Source: an uncultured Campylobacter sp.
GTDB lineage: Bacteria > Campylobacterota > Campylobacteria > Campylobacterales > Campylobacteraceae
Reading direction: 5' to 3'
NCBI GenBank assembly: GCA_900539255.1
Contig: UQBJ01000007.1
Span: forward strand, 1-64,000
Length of the DNA: 64,000 nucleotides
Shown here piece after piece: positions 52,841 to 61,850 of this stretch; the first letter of the stretch is position 1, and every line of letters starts with the position of its first letter. The notes below the pieces were generated by a model. That model did not search any database. It saw only the letters and a list, made by a program, of their open reading frames with translations, and was not told the DNA's origin. The position numbers and the translations under genes are program-made.

Positions 52841-54127
52841 TTATTTGCCCTCTAATCTTTCATAATCCTCATCGCTAATGGGGCGCAAAAATTCAGCGAA
52901 AAATTCCTTTGCGATTGCTCTCGTCTCATCATCACTCAAAAGCTCGGGGTGTAGCTTTGAAAACGCCCACGGATAGCCTACAATCCGCATAACCGTTGGC
53001 GGACGGGTGAGCCAGTTGCTTGGGCTACTTGGCGCGTAGTAAATCTTTTTATCCTTTATGGCTTGAACCCTTTGCCACTGCTCATTTGGCGCGCTTGTTA
53101 GCTCTTTGTAAAGCGCGATTTCACGCACAAAAATCGCCTCAGGGTTTAGCGCGATGATTTGCTCGTAATTTAAGGGCAAAATGTTTTTGGAAGTGGTGAT
53201 TTGCTCGCATTTTACGACATTTTCTCCGCCGATAAGCGTGGCTAAATCGTCCGCCTCATCAGCCTTTACGCACTCACTTTGCAAGCCCTCAACGCCCAAA
53301 GCAAAGTAAATTTTAGGCTTTTTTTGCACCTTTTTACGTAAATCATCTAAAAGGCTTTGCGTTTTGTGATGAAAGCGCAAAAGCCTGTCCGCTCGCTCTT
53401 TGACACCTAAATTTTCCCCATAAAGCCTAATGTTGTTTTCAAGCAAAGCAAAGTCAAAATCCGCGCCCAAAACCTTGATACCAACCCTTTCATAAGGCTC
53501 GCTCAAAGCCTTATCCACAGACTTGTCAAAGATGATAATATCTGGCTTTAAAGCCACGATAGCCTCGTAATTTATCCTATCGCGCACGCCAAGCACGGGC
53601 AAGTTCGCCACATTTTCGGGCAAAAACTCTATGTCCTCAGGGTAAGGCTTGTAGTTAAGCCCTATCATACCTTGCGGATACAAAATTTCAAGTAGTGCTG
53701 TAAGTGGCGGCACGGTGGCAAAGACTTTTATGATGGGCTTTTGCGCTGAATTTTGATTTGAATTTAGCTCTAAATTTAGCATTTCTTGCGAATTTGTGCT
53801 TGAATTTACATTTGAATTCGTGTTTGAATTTAAATTTATATTTGAATTTGCACTCAAATTTGAATTTGTGTTTGAATTTGAATTTATGCTTGAATTTGAA
53901 TTTAAATTTGCATTTGTGCTTGAATGTTCGTTGCACTCGGCGTTTTGAGCCGATTTATCCGCACCACAATCAACCGAATTTAACCTCATCTCATTTTGCT
54001 TTAAATTTAAACTTGCGCTTGAATTTATTTCATTTTTTTCAGCCTTTTGACTCTCACAAGCACTAAAATTCAGCAAAATCGCAAAAGCAAAGATAAAAAG
54101 AAAGACAAAAAGAAAGGATTTTTTCAT
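52841..54127 (-). CDS. periplasmic substrate-binding lipoprotein with N/S-repeat linker
   Basis: A 428-residue lipoprotein: signal peptide with lipid-accepting Cys24 (NFSAC), a low-complexity Asn/Ser/Leu linker (about residues 40-130), then a TroA/BtuF-like clamshell domain starting PIIKVFATVPPLTALLEILY and containing LKPDIIIFD. First gene of the importer operon with the FecCD permease and ATPase; ligand probably a siderophore, haem, cobalamin or metal chelate. ATG 54127 with AAGGAAAA. The linker is far longer than in typical family members and its DNA is a dense hexamer array. Confidence 0.88.
   Translation of the reverse strand: MKKSFLFVFLFIFAFAILLNFSACESQKAEKNEINSSASLNLKQNEMRLNSVDCGADKSAQNAECNEHSSTNANLNSNSSINSNSNTNSNLSANSNINLNSNTNSNVNSSTNSQEMLNLELNSNQNSAQKPIIKVFATVPPLTALLEILYPQGMIGLNYKPYPEDIEFLPENVANLPVLGVRDRINYEAIVALKPDIIIFDKSVDKALSEPYERVGIKVLGADFDFALLENNIRLYGENLGVKERADRLLRFHHKTQSLLDDLRKKVQKKPKIYFALGVEGLQSECVKADEADDLATLIGGENVVKCEQITTSKNILPLNYEQIIALNPEAIFVREIALYKELTSAPNEQWQRVQAIKDKKIYYAPSSPSNWLTRPPTVMRIVGYPWAFSKLHPELLSDDETRAIAKEFFAEFLRPISDEDYERLEGK
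53748..53909. repeat. RAATTY hexamer array inside the lipoprotein linker
   Basis: I count 16 RAATTY hexamers (mostly GAATTT, some AAATTT, one GAATTC) in 162 bp, against about 0.3 expected by chance at this base composition. They are spaced by 6 or multiples of about 6 and read as Asn-Ser/Asn-Leu/Asn-Thr pairs. Confidence 0.9.
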
Positions 54128-54205
54128 CGTTTTCCTTAAAAAGCTAAATTTATTTAAAAACAGCATAATTATAACAAAACTTGTCAAATTTTGCATAAAA
54201 TTCAC

Positions 54206-54349
54206 TAAATTTTTTAGGATTTTTGCCTTGCGTGGTTTTTATAACGCAAATTTGTGCCATAAAACACAGAAATAAGCGCATTTTACCCTTGCAAGTAAAA
54301 AGCATAAACAAATTTTTGCAAAATTTGCTCGCAATGACGGCGCAACTTT
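54206..54349. other. start of a 1-kb gene-free region
   Basis: No gene seen between the lipoprotein start and the repeat cluster. A half-copy of the class I hairpin (CTCGCAATGACGG) lies at 54328-54340. Confidence 0.6.
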
Positions 54350-54833
54350 GTCATTTTGAGTGAGTGAAACGAGCGAAAAATCCAAAGTTTTAAGACACAC
54401 TTCAAATTTAAGGTAAAAAATTTACGCTTTAAAGGTGCAAATTCGCACTTTAATTTATGGATACTTCGCTATCGCTCAGTATGACACAAAGAGTGTTCGG
54501 TATGGCAAGACAAGTCAGTATGACAAGGGTTTTGTCATTGCGAGAATTTGCAAAGCGCAAGCGTGTAAATTCGTGGCAATCCAAAGGTAAATTTGCGTTA
54601 AATTTGTGGATTGCCACGCTCGCCTTGCTCGCTCGCAATGACGGCGAAACTTTGTCATTTTGAGCGTAGCGACCCAACGGGTTGCAAGGCGTAGCCGCAG
54701 CAAAAAAAATCCACTTACAAAGACGGCACATCATTGTCATATTGAGCCTTTGTAAAAGGCGAAGTATCCACACTTTTAAAGCGCAACTTTGCACTTTGAA
54801 TTTGTGGATACTTCGCCAAAGGCTCAGTATGAC
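54350..54833. repeat. large cluster of dispersed hairpin repeats
   Basis: In order: class II (54350-54384), inverted class III (54459-54485), the shared module (54491-54538), class I (54534-54582), inverted class I (54608-54642), class II with an insert (54654-54714), class III (54736-54771) and inverted class III (54804-54833). Facing copies could form larger hairpins. Confidence 0.9.
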
Positions 54834-55239
54834 GAAATTGATAAGTATGACAAGCGGCATTTTTAAAAAAGCCTTTGGAATTTGAAAATTTTTTAAATTA
54901 TTTTAAAAATTTGAAATTTTTGGAATTTTTTAAATTTGACTTGAATTTTTTAAAAACTCTCCGTTTTAAACACTTATGCGCTGTGCTGTGTCTTGCTGAA
55001 TTCACTGCACTTTGCCACACACTACTGCGCTCCAAAAGCACGCTTTGCTATGCAACACCGCACGCTAAATTTTCGCCCCAAGCGCAAGCATCACTCTCAA
55101 AGGCATTGCGTTAAAATTCTTTGTTTAAGAAAAATAATCCAAACACACACTCAAAGAAATTGCCTTACAATCCCTTGTCAAAGTGCCTTTTAAGTAAAAA
55201 CAATCCAAATTTACAACGCTTGCTTTCAAAGGTTTGTCC
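54834..55239. other. gene-free AT-rich spacer before accA end
   Basis: A homopolymer-rich AT block (54870-54960), then mixed sequence with short open frames on both strands that I do not believe. No RNA gene or clear terminator recognised. Confidence 0.6.
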
Positions 55240-56181
55240 TTACTGCGCTTCTTTGAACGCGCCTAAATTTAGGATTTTTTGCATTCTTTTTGCGATGAGT
55301 TCTTTTGTATCTACTTTTTCAAGCTCTTCAAGGGCGCTGCTGACATAGCTCGCCACGCTTGCGTAAGCTCCCTCTTTGTCGCGGTGTGCGCCGTTTATAG
55401 GCTCATTTATCACCTCATCGATAAGCCCTTGGCTTTTTAAGTCATCAGCCGTGATTTTAAGTGCTTTTGCGGCTTGTTCGCTTTTGGCTGGGTCGTTCCA
55501 AAGTATCGCCGCACAGCCCTCAGGCGAGATGACAGAAAAGACTGAATTTTTCATCATAGCAAGTTTATCGGCTACACCGATAGCCAAAGCCCCGCCAGAG
55601 CCGCCCTCGCCGATAACCACAGCGATAGTGGGTGTTTTGAGTGCGGAAAGTTCGTATAAATTTGTGGCGATAGCCTCGCTTTGTCCGCGCTCCTCAGCCC
55701 CTATGCCCGGGTAAGCACCCGGAGTGTCGATGAGAAAAAGCACGGGGATTTCAAACTTTTCGGCAAGTTTAGCCACGCGCAAAGCCTTGCGGTAGCCCTC
55801 AGGGTGTGGCATACCAAAATTTCGTGCGATTTTGTCCTTTGTGCCACGCCCCTTTTGCTCGCCGATGACGATGAGCTTTTTGCCGCCCAAATACCCCGCA
55901 AAGCACACAATGCTCGCATCATCTTTAAAGGTGCGGTCGCCGTGAATTTCATAACAATCGCTCAAAATGCCCTGTATATAGTCCATAGCGTAGGGGCGGT
56001 CGGGGTGTCTGGCAAGCTGCAAACGCTCGTAATCGCTTAAATTTGAATACACCTTTTTGGTTTCTTTGGCGAGATTTTTTTTCAAAATCGCCACAGCGTC
56101 CTTGTCGCCTTTGATTTGGGCGTTGATGATGTCCTCATCGATTTGCTCTATGCCCTTTTCAAAACTCAGATACGAAGCCAT
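55240..56181 (-). CDS. accA: acetyl-CoA carboxylase carboxyltransferase subunit alpha
   Basis: The 313-residue alpha subunit of the transcarboxylase that makes malonyl-CoA. Landmarks are HPDRPYAMDYIQGI, GRGTKDKIARNFGMPHPEGY, DTPGAYPGIGAEERGQSEAI and GEGGSGGALAIGVAD, all intact. Starts two bases after fabF, so the two are co-translated in the fatty-acid operon acpP-fabF-accA. Confidence 0.97.
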   Translation of the reverse strand: MASYLSFEKGIEQIDEDIINAQIKGDKDAVAILKKNLAKETKKVYSNLSDYERLQLARHPDRPYAMDYIQGILSDCYEIHGDRTFKDDASIVCFAGYLGGKKLIVIGEQKGRGTKDKIARNFGMPHPEGYRKALRVAKLAEKFEIPVLFLIDTPGAYPGIGAEERGQSEAIATNLYELSALKTPTIAVVIGEGGSGGALAIGVADKLAMMKNSVFSVISPEGCAAILWNDPAKSEQAAKALKITADDLKSQGLIDEVINEPINGAHRDKEGAYASVASYVSSALEELEKVDTKELIAKRMQKILNLGAFKEAQ

Positions 56182-56183
56182 TG

Positions 56184-57395
56184 CTACACTTTTTTAAAGA
56201 TAATCGAGCCGTTCGTGCCGCCAAAACCAAAGCTGTTGCTCATCACCACGCTTAAATCTGCCTTGCGTGAGTGGTTTGCGACATAGTCTAAATCGCACTC
56301 TTCGTCTTTTACAAGCTGGTTGATAGTCGGTGGCACAATGCTATCACGCATTGCCATTAGGCAAATCACCGCTTCTATCGCGCCTGCGCCGCCTAAACAA
56401 TGCCCGATTTGCCCCTTTGTCGAGCTTACCAAAGGCACAGAGCTACCAAAAAGCTCTTTTATAGCGGCGGTTTCGTTCTTGTCGTTTGCGGGCGTGGAAG
56501 TGCCGTGTGCGTTTATGTAGTCTATCTTTGCATTGCCAGCCATTTGCCACGCTTTTTTCATCGCGTGAAGCGGTCCGTCAAGGGTTGGCGAAGTGATATG
56601 ATGCGCATCAGCACTTTCGCCAAACCCTATAAGCTCGGCGTATATCTTAGCACCGCGTTTTACCGCATCATCATAGCTTTCAAGCACGAGTGCGCCTGCA
56701 CCCTCGCCCATCACAAAGCCGTCTCGCTCCTTGTCAAAGGGGCGTGAAGCGTGCTGTGGGTCGTCATTGCGCGTAGAAAGGGCTTTCATTGCCGCAAAAC
56801 CGCCTATGCCAACGGGGCAAATCGTTGATTCTGCGCCCACGACAAGCATTTTTTGAGCAGAATTAAGCACTATGCTCTTGTAAGCCTCGCCCACAGCGTG
56901 CGTGCCAGCCGCACAAGCCGTTACGCAAGCTAAATTTGGTCCTTTAAGCCCAAATTCTATGGAAATCACGCCGCCGAGCATATTTACAAGGGCTGATGGT
57001 GTGAAAAAGGGGCTTACCTTGCGCGGTCCCTTGTCAAAGCACGCGATGGAGTTTTTTTCTATGTTTGGCAAACCGCCTATGCCAGCGGCTGAAATCACTC
57101 CAAACTCGTCTTTGTCGGTATCTGCGCTTAAATTCGCGTCCGTCATCGCCTCTTTTGCGGCTTTTATGCCAAGCTGAATGAAACGGTCGATTTTCTTTAC
57201 CTCTTTGGCATCAACCACGCTCAAAGGGTCAAAGCCCTTAACCTCAGCGGCGATTTGCACGGGAAAATCGCTTGTGTCAAAGAGCGTGATTTTATCAACC
57301 CCGCATTTGCCATCACAAATCGCCTTAAATGAGCTTTCCTTGTCGAGTCCTAGGGCATTTATCATTCCAATGCCCGTAACTACCACTCTTTTCAA
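56184..57395 (-). CDS. fabF: 3-oxoacyl-ACP synthase II
   Basis: Elongates acyl-ACP with malonyl-ACP. The 403-residue protein has the active-site Cys in ACVTACAAGTHAVG near residue 162 and the two catalytic histidines in NAHGTSTPANDKNE (near 298) and GQIGHCLGGAGAIEA (near 335). TTG start with AAAGGA seven bases upstream; no earlier ATG fits. Lies 21 bp downstream of acpP. Confidence 0.96.
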   Translation of the reverse strand: MKRVVVTGIGMINALGLDKESSFKAICDGKCGVDKITLFDTSDFPVQIAAEVKGFDPLSVVDAKEVKKIDRFIQLGIKAAKEAMTDANLSADTDKDEFGVISAAGIGGLPNIEKNSIACFDKGPRKVSPFFTPSALVNMLGGVISIEFGLKGPNLACVTACAAGTHAVGEAYKSIVLNSAQKMLVVGAESTICPVGIGGFAAMKALSTRNDDPQHASRPFDKERDGFVMGEGAGALVLESYDDAVKRGAKIYAELIGFGESADAHHITSPTLDGPLHAMKKAWQMAGNAKIDYINAHGTSTPANDKNETAAIKELFGSSVPLVSSTKGQIGHCLGGAGAIEAVICLMAMRDSIVPPTINQLVKDEECDLDYVANHSRKADLSVVMSNSFGFGGTNGSIIFKKV

Positions 57396-57416
57396 AGTAA
57401 AGTCCTTTTCAAAGAG

Positions 57417-57653
57417 CTATTTTTTGGGAAGATTATCTATGTATTTTACGACATCTTCGATTTTGATGAGCTTTTCAGCGTCTGTATCGGGGATTTCGAT
57501 GTCAAATTTCTCCTCCAAAGCCATTATAAGCTCGACTACATCAAGTGAGTCAGCACCTAAATCCTCGATGATTTTGGACTCCATTTTAACAGAATCCGCC
57601 TCAACGCTCAACTGCTCGACAACAACTGCCTTTACATCATCAAAAGTTGCCAT
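57417..57653 (-). CDS. acpP: acyl carrier protein
   Basis: A 78-residue acidic four-helix protein; the phosphopantetheine serine is in LGADSLDVVELIMALEE (Ser36). ATG 57653 follows AAGGAGAA; starts further upstream add non-homologous residues. First gene of the acpP-fabF-accA operon on the minus strand. Confidence 0.98.
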   Translation of the reverse strand: MATFDDVKAVVVEQLSVEADSVKMESKIIEDLGADSLDVVELIMALEEKFDIEIPDTDAEKLIKIEDVVKYIDNLPKK

Positions 57654-57809
57654 TTTTTCTCCTTCGATATTTTTATCAAATCGCATTTTACTATAAAAAA
57701 TTTAAATTTTGGTTTATAAATTTAAAAAAAGCAAAAATTCCTTATATTTTTTGCATTTTTGGGGTTACTTTTCTTATGATATAATGCGAAATTTAAATTT
57801 AAAGGATAA

Positions 57810-58988
57810 ATGCCGATGAAAAAAGCCCTTTTTGCCGTTATCATTTTGGATTTGCTGGCTTTGAGCTATGGTATCAGCACTTTAAGCATAAGCGCGTATG
57901 AAGCGCAAATTTACTTTGACGAGCGCAGTTTGACGGCGCATTTAGCGCATTTTGGCACGCAAATTCTAGGGCAAAACGACTATGGCTTGCGCGCTCCCTT
58001 TGTGCTTTTGCACTTTTTAAGCTCTATTTTGCTTTATCTTTACGCGCTTAAAATCACCAAAACCCCCAAAGACGCGCTTTTTTCGCTCATCTTGTTTTTG
58101 CTCTTGCCCGGCACTGTGGCAAGTGCGCTGTGTGTCAATGTCGCTTCCATCGTCATTTGCCTGAGTCTTTTGATTTTGTGCGCCTACGAATACGGCTTTA
58201 CAAAGAGTTTTTACGCCTTGTTGCTCGCGGCTTTGTTTGTGGATAAATCCTTTGGGATTTTGTTTTTATCGCTCTTTTTTTTCGCCCTTTACCGCAAAAA
58301 CACGCCCTTGCTTTTTTTCGCCCTTGCGCTTTTTGCGGGCTGTGTGGGGCTTTATGAATTTGACTTTTCGGGCAAGCCAAAGGGGTATTTTTTAGACACT
58401 TTGGGCGTGTTTGCGGCGGCGTTTTCGCCCTTTGTTTTTGTGTATTATTTTTATGTGATTTACCGCCTTGCTTTTAAGCCGCAAAAGCCTATGCTGTGGT
58501 TTATTATGAGCACTAGCTTTTTGTTTTGCCTTATCTTTTCTTTGCGGCAAAGGCTTTATTTGGAGGAATTTTTGCCCTTTTGTGTTATCAGCACGCCCCT
58601 ACTCATCAGCACTTTGATGAGTTCGTATCGAATCCGCCTGCCAAATTTGCGCTTAAAATACAACATTTTCATCGAATGCTCGCTGATTTTTCTAGCACTT
58701 TGCTATGTCGCTATCATTTTTAACACCTTTTTATACGCCTTTACAAGCAAGCCGCAGCAACACTTTGCTTACAATTACCATATCGCCAAAGAACTCGCCA
58801 CAAAGCTCAAAAAACGCGGCATAAACAAAGTAAAAACCGACAAAGAAATGCAGTTGCGCCTTAAATTTTACGGCATTGATGAGGGCAAAAGCTTTGCACT
58901 TGAAAGGGTAAGCAAGCGAAAATGGGCGGATTTTACCATAAATTTAGGCAAAAATGATGAATTTTACGGGCTCAAAAGGTTGCAATGA
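57810..58988 (+). CDS. multi-pass membrane protein, GT39/ArnT-like
   Basis: A 392-residue protein with about eight or nine membrane helices and a basic C-terminal domain (about 320-392). The first periplasmic loop with acidic residues (YEAQIYFDERSL) followed by GLRAPFVLLHFLSSILLYLY resembles the start of GT39/ArnT-type lipid-linked glycosyltransferases. The acceptor is unknown and the C-terminal part is not recognised. ATG at 57810 or, with better spacing to AGGA, at 57816. The stop overlaps the pseudopilin start (ATGA). Confidence 0.65.
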   Translation: MPMKKALFAVIILDLLALSYGISTLSISAYEAQIYFDERSLTAHLAHFGTQILGQNDYGLRAPFVLLHFLSSILLYLYALKITKTPKDALFSLILFLLLPGTVASALCVNVASIVICLSLLILCAYEYGFTKSFYALLLAALFVDKSFGILFLSLFFFALYRKNTPLLFFALALFAGCVGLYEFDFSGKPKGYFLDTLGVFAAAFSPFVFVYYFYVIYRLAFKPQKPMLWFIMSTSFLFCLIFSLRQRLYLEEFLPFCVISTPLLISTLMSSYRIRLPNLRLKYNIFIECSLIFLALCYVAIIFNTFLYAFTSKPQQHFAYNYHIAKELATKLKKRGINKVKTDKEMQLRLKFYGIDEGKSFALERVSKRKWADFTINLGKNDEFYGLKRLQ

Positions 58989-59731
58989 AAGGCGCTTTTT
59001 CCTTGCTTGAACTTGCCTTTGTTATCGTCATTTTGAGCGTTGTTTTGGGTGTGGCGAAATTTTATTTTGTGGCGGACAAAAACCTAGCCCTTGCCGCAAA
59101 GCAAATCCAAAACGACTTAGCCTACACGCGAAATTTAGCCCTAATGCAAGCTGCGTTTCGCGCCTTTGATACAGGCGTAGCCAAAGATGAGTGGTTTAAG
59201 GCGCGCTGGCAGGTGTATTTTATCCGCTCTAAAAGCGCGACAAACAACGAGCAAACTTATACGATTTTTTCGGATAAAAACGGCGATGGCAACGCAAATT
59301 TAGGCAAAAATGAGCTGAATTTAGACAGAGAAATCGCTGTGGATATTTTAAACGCTAAAAAGCTGATGAATTCAGGGCAAAGCGGGGTTATCAGCAAGGA
59401 CGATGAGCGAGCAAACGCGCGTTTTAACATAGAGAAAAAATTTGGCGTTAAAGTAGTGGAATTTAAAGGTGCGTGCGCTGGTGCTACACGCGTTATTTTT
59501 GACGAGTTTGGCAGGCTTTACTCGCCCCTAAAAAACGCAAATGCGCCTTATGAAAAGCTGCTTTTTCACAAAAACGCCCCTTGTATCATAAGGCTCAAAA
59601 ACGCCCAAGAACAAAGCATTTGCATAGTGCTTGATACTTTAAGCGGCTATGCTTTTGTGCCAAAAACCCAAAACGCAAACTCGCAAAGGCTTGAATTTAA
59701 CGGGCAAAGCGTGGAATGCGGAGAGATTTAG
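58985..59731 (+). CDS. type IV pilin-like / pseudopilin protein
   Basis: A 248-residue protein with a class III signal: a short leader MKGA then FSLLELAFVIVILSVVLGV, with the conserved Glu at +5. Cleavage would be after Ala4, not the usual Gly. A DKNGDGNANLGKNE segment near residues 97-110 looks like a calcium-binding loop seen in pseudopilins. Two cysteines in each half of the C-terminal domain could form disulfides. Possibly part of the Campylobacter transformation (Cts) or type II secretion machinery. Coupled to the membrane protein before it. Confidence 0.75.
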   Translation: MKGAFSLLELAFVIVILSVVLGVAKFYFVADKNLALAAKQIQNDLAYTRNLALMQAAFRAFDTGVAKDEWFKARWQVYFIRSKSATNNEQTYTIFSDKNGDGNANLGKNELNLDREIAVDILNAKKLMNSGQSGVISKDDERANARFNIEKKFGVKVVEFKGACAGATRVIFDEFGRLYSPLKNANAPYEKLLFHKNAPCIIRLKNAQEQSICIVLDTLSGYAFVPKTQNANSQRLEFNGQSVECGEI

Positions 59732-60320
59732 CTTGCGTAAAAGCGAATTTGCCCTTTTTGTTAGCAAAGCAAATTTCTAGTTAAAAAGCTGTTTTATGAT
59801 GGAATTTTTTAGAAATTTCAAGGCTTTAAAAGCTTTAAAATTTAGGCATTTTTTAAACTTAAAAGCGTGGGTTAAATCAGGTTAATTTTTGTTTTATCAT
59901 AAAACAAATTGATTTTTTAGGATTTTGAGTGTGGCGTGGTGTCATTGCGAGCAAGGCTAACGCCTTGCGTGGCAATCTATATAAATTTAGGGTGTTTTTG
60001 GATGGGTAAAAATTTTGTCATTTTGAGCCGTAGGCGAAGAAACTCTAAATCTTGTCATTTTGAGCAGAGCGAAAAATCCATAGAATTTAAGATACGCTTT
60101 GAATTTATGGATACTTCGCTGCGCTCAGTATGACAGAATTTAGGGCTTTGCTTGAATTTTTGTGGCAAAGTTTGCTTTTTTTGATTATGGCTTGCCACGC
60201 CTTTTTTGTGAATATAACTTCACAACGATGATATATCACGCAATTTTTTTTAAAATCTGCTCGCAAAAAGACACAAAGCGCAATCAGCCCTTAACAAGCC
60301 TAAATTCAAAGTCCATAAAT
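59732..60320. other. 590-bp gene-free region containing repeats
   Basis: No credible gene. The first 200 bp are AT-rich with GTTTTATCATAAAAC (59891-59905) as a perfect 7-bp palindrome. Dispersed hairpin repeats fill 59941-60134; the rest up to the next stop codon is featureless. Confidence 0.7.
59941..60134. repeat. cluster of dispersed hairpin repeats
   Basis: Class I at 59941-59977, a variant class II at 60017-60052, class II at 60054-60080, the conserved spacer at 60081-60108 and inverted class III at 60109-60134. The 60054-60134 block is the reverse complement of 42768-42857 in layout. Confidence 0.9.
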
Positions 60321-61850
60321 TTACCCCAAAGCCTCTTTTGCCAGCTCTTTTTTGGCGTTTGAGAGCATTAGTTTTATGCGGTTTTCTTGATTTACCTTTG
60401 TTGCGCCCGGGTCGTAGTCTATCGAAACTATGTTGCTTTGCGGGTTGCGTTCTTTGATGACTTTCATCATACCGCGCCCGACAATGTGGTTTGGCAAGCA
60501 CCCAAAAGGCTGAGTGCAGACTATGTTGCCCACGCCTTGTGAGATGAGTTCGAGCATTTCAGCCGTGAGTAGCCAGCCCTCGCCCATATTCATCGCCTCG
60601 CTCACATAGCCTTTGGCAAGGCTTTTGGTGTGGTTAAAGGCTGTTGGGGCGCGGAAAACGCCGTGTTTTTTGATGGCTTTTATCATATCTTTTTGTTTGT
60701 TGAGAAAATACCAATACACCAGCTTGTAGATGAGCTTTGTGCTGAATTTGCCCCCGTAAAGCTTGCCCTCGATGAGCGTGTCGTTGATGCAATAAAGCGC
60801 AAAGTCCAAAAAGCCCGGGATTACCACCTCGCAACCCTCATCAAGCAAGAAATCTTCAAGGTTGTTGTTGCCAAGTGGAGAGAATTTAATGTAAATTTCG
60901 CCCACTACGCCTACTTTTACCTTTTTTTCGTGCTTCATAGGAATGCTCGCAAAGTCCTTTAAAATCGCCTTTGTGTCGCGTTTTAAAGCCTTGTATTCAC
61001 GCAAGCCCTCATTTGTGGCTGGGTCGCAAATGCGCTCTACCCAGCGGCTGAGCATTTTGTCCGTGTCGCCTTTGTTAAGCTCATAAGGCTTGCATTGATT
61101 TGAAATGCACATCAGCAAGTCCCCATAAATCACGGCTGAGAGCAGATTTTTAAGCATTTCTTTGCTCACTTCAAAGCCAGAGTCCGCCTCCAAACCGCTA
61201 AAATTCAGCGATATAACAGGCACAAAGCCAAAGCCAGCCTTGACAAGCGCCTTTCGCAAAAGGTGTATGTAGTTGCTCGCGCGACACCCCCCGCCCGTTT
61301 GCGTGATAAGCAGGGCAACCTTATGCAAGTCCCACTCGCCGCTTTTTAGCGCGTCTATCATCTGCCCGATGACGAGCAAAGCGGGGTAGCAAGTGTCATT
61401 ATGCACATTTTTCACGCCCTCATCGACTACGCCCTTGCCGTGGTTTTTCAAAAGCTCAGCCTTGTAGCCGTGATTTTGTAGGATTTTCACTAAAAAACGA
61501 AAGTGGATAGGAAGCATTGTCGGCACTAAAATCGTGTGCGTGGCTTTCATCGCCTTAGTAAATGGGGCTTTGATAAGCTCACGGCTGCTTTGTGCTTGTG
61601 GAAAAATTTGGTATTGAGAATTTGCGCAAATTTCTTTTTTGTCGCTCCAAATCTTGGCTTTGTCGTTATTTGGCGCAAGTGCTACATTTTTAAACGCCTT
61701 TATAGCGTTTTTGGGAGCTTGTGCCTTGTCCTCGATAGCCCGTAAAATCGTGGGCGCATTTTCTTTGATAGCCTGCAAGGGACTTGGCAAAGCCTCCCAC
61801 ACCTCGCTAGGACCTGCGAAAAGGTTGTCTTGCTTGATTTTTTGTGTCAT
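60321..61850 (-). CDS. 2-hydroxyglutaryl-CoA dehydratase-type (HgdB/DUF2229-linked) protein, C-terminal half
   Basis: A 509-residue protein matching the last third of the large single-chain acyl-CoA dehydratase activase proteins (about 1400 residues) of other bacteria. Visible elements are VPTMLPIHFRFLVKILQNHG, HNDTCYPALLVIGQMID and TQTGGGCRASNYIHLLRKAL, with cysteines suited to bind a 4Fe-4S cluster, then VVGEIYIKFSPLGNN and CTQPFGCLPNHIVGRGM. Residues 1-90 are a poorly conserved linker. It begins at an ATG overlapping the stop of the activase gene (ATGA). The reaction catalysed is unknown. Confidence 0.8.
   Translation of the reverse strand: MTQKIKQDNLFAGPSEVWEALPSPLQAIKENAPTILRAIEDKAQAPKNAIKAFKNVALAPNNDKAKIWSDKKEICANSQYQIFPQAQSSRELIKAPFTKAMKATHTILVPTMLPIHFRFLVKILQNHGYKAELLKNHGKGVVDEGVKNVHNDTCYPALLVIGQMIDALKSGEWDLHKVALLITQTGGGCRASNYIHLLRKALVKAGFGFVPVISLNFSGLEADSGFEVSKEMLKNLLSAVIYGDLLMCISNQCKPYELNKGDTDKMLSRWVERICDPATNEGLREYKALKRDTKAILKDFASIPMKHEKKVKVGVVGEIYIKFSPLGNNNLEDFLLDEGCEVVIPGFLDFALYCINDTLIEGKLYGGKFSTKLIYKLVYWYFLNKQKDMIKAIKKHGVFRAPTAFNHTKSLAKGYVSEAMNMGEGWLLTAEMLELISQGVGNIVCTQPFGCLPNHIVGRGMMKVIKERNPQSNIVSIDYDPGATKVNQENRIKLMLSNAKKELAKEALG

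Noticed and set aside
53688..53936. Lys/Phe-rich minus-strand frame (KFKFKHKFKF pattern)
   Set aside because: A frame-shifted reading of the RAATTY repeat within the lipoprotein gene, not a separate protein.
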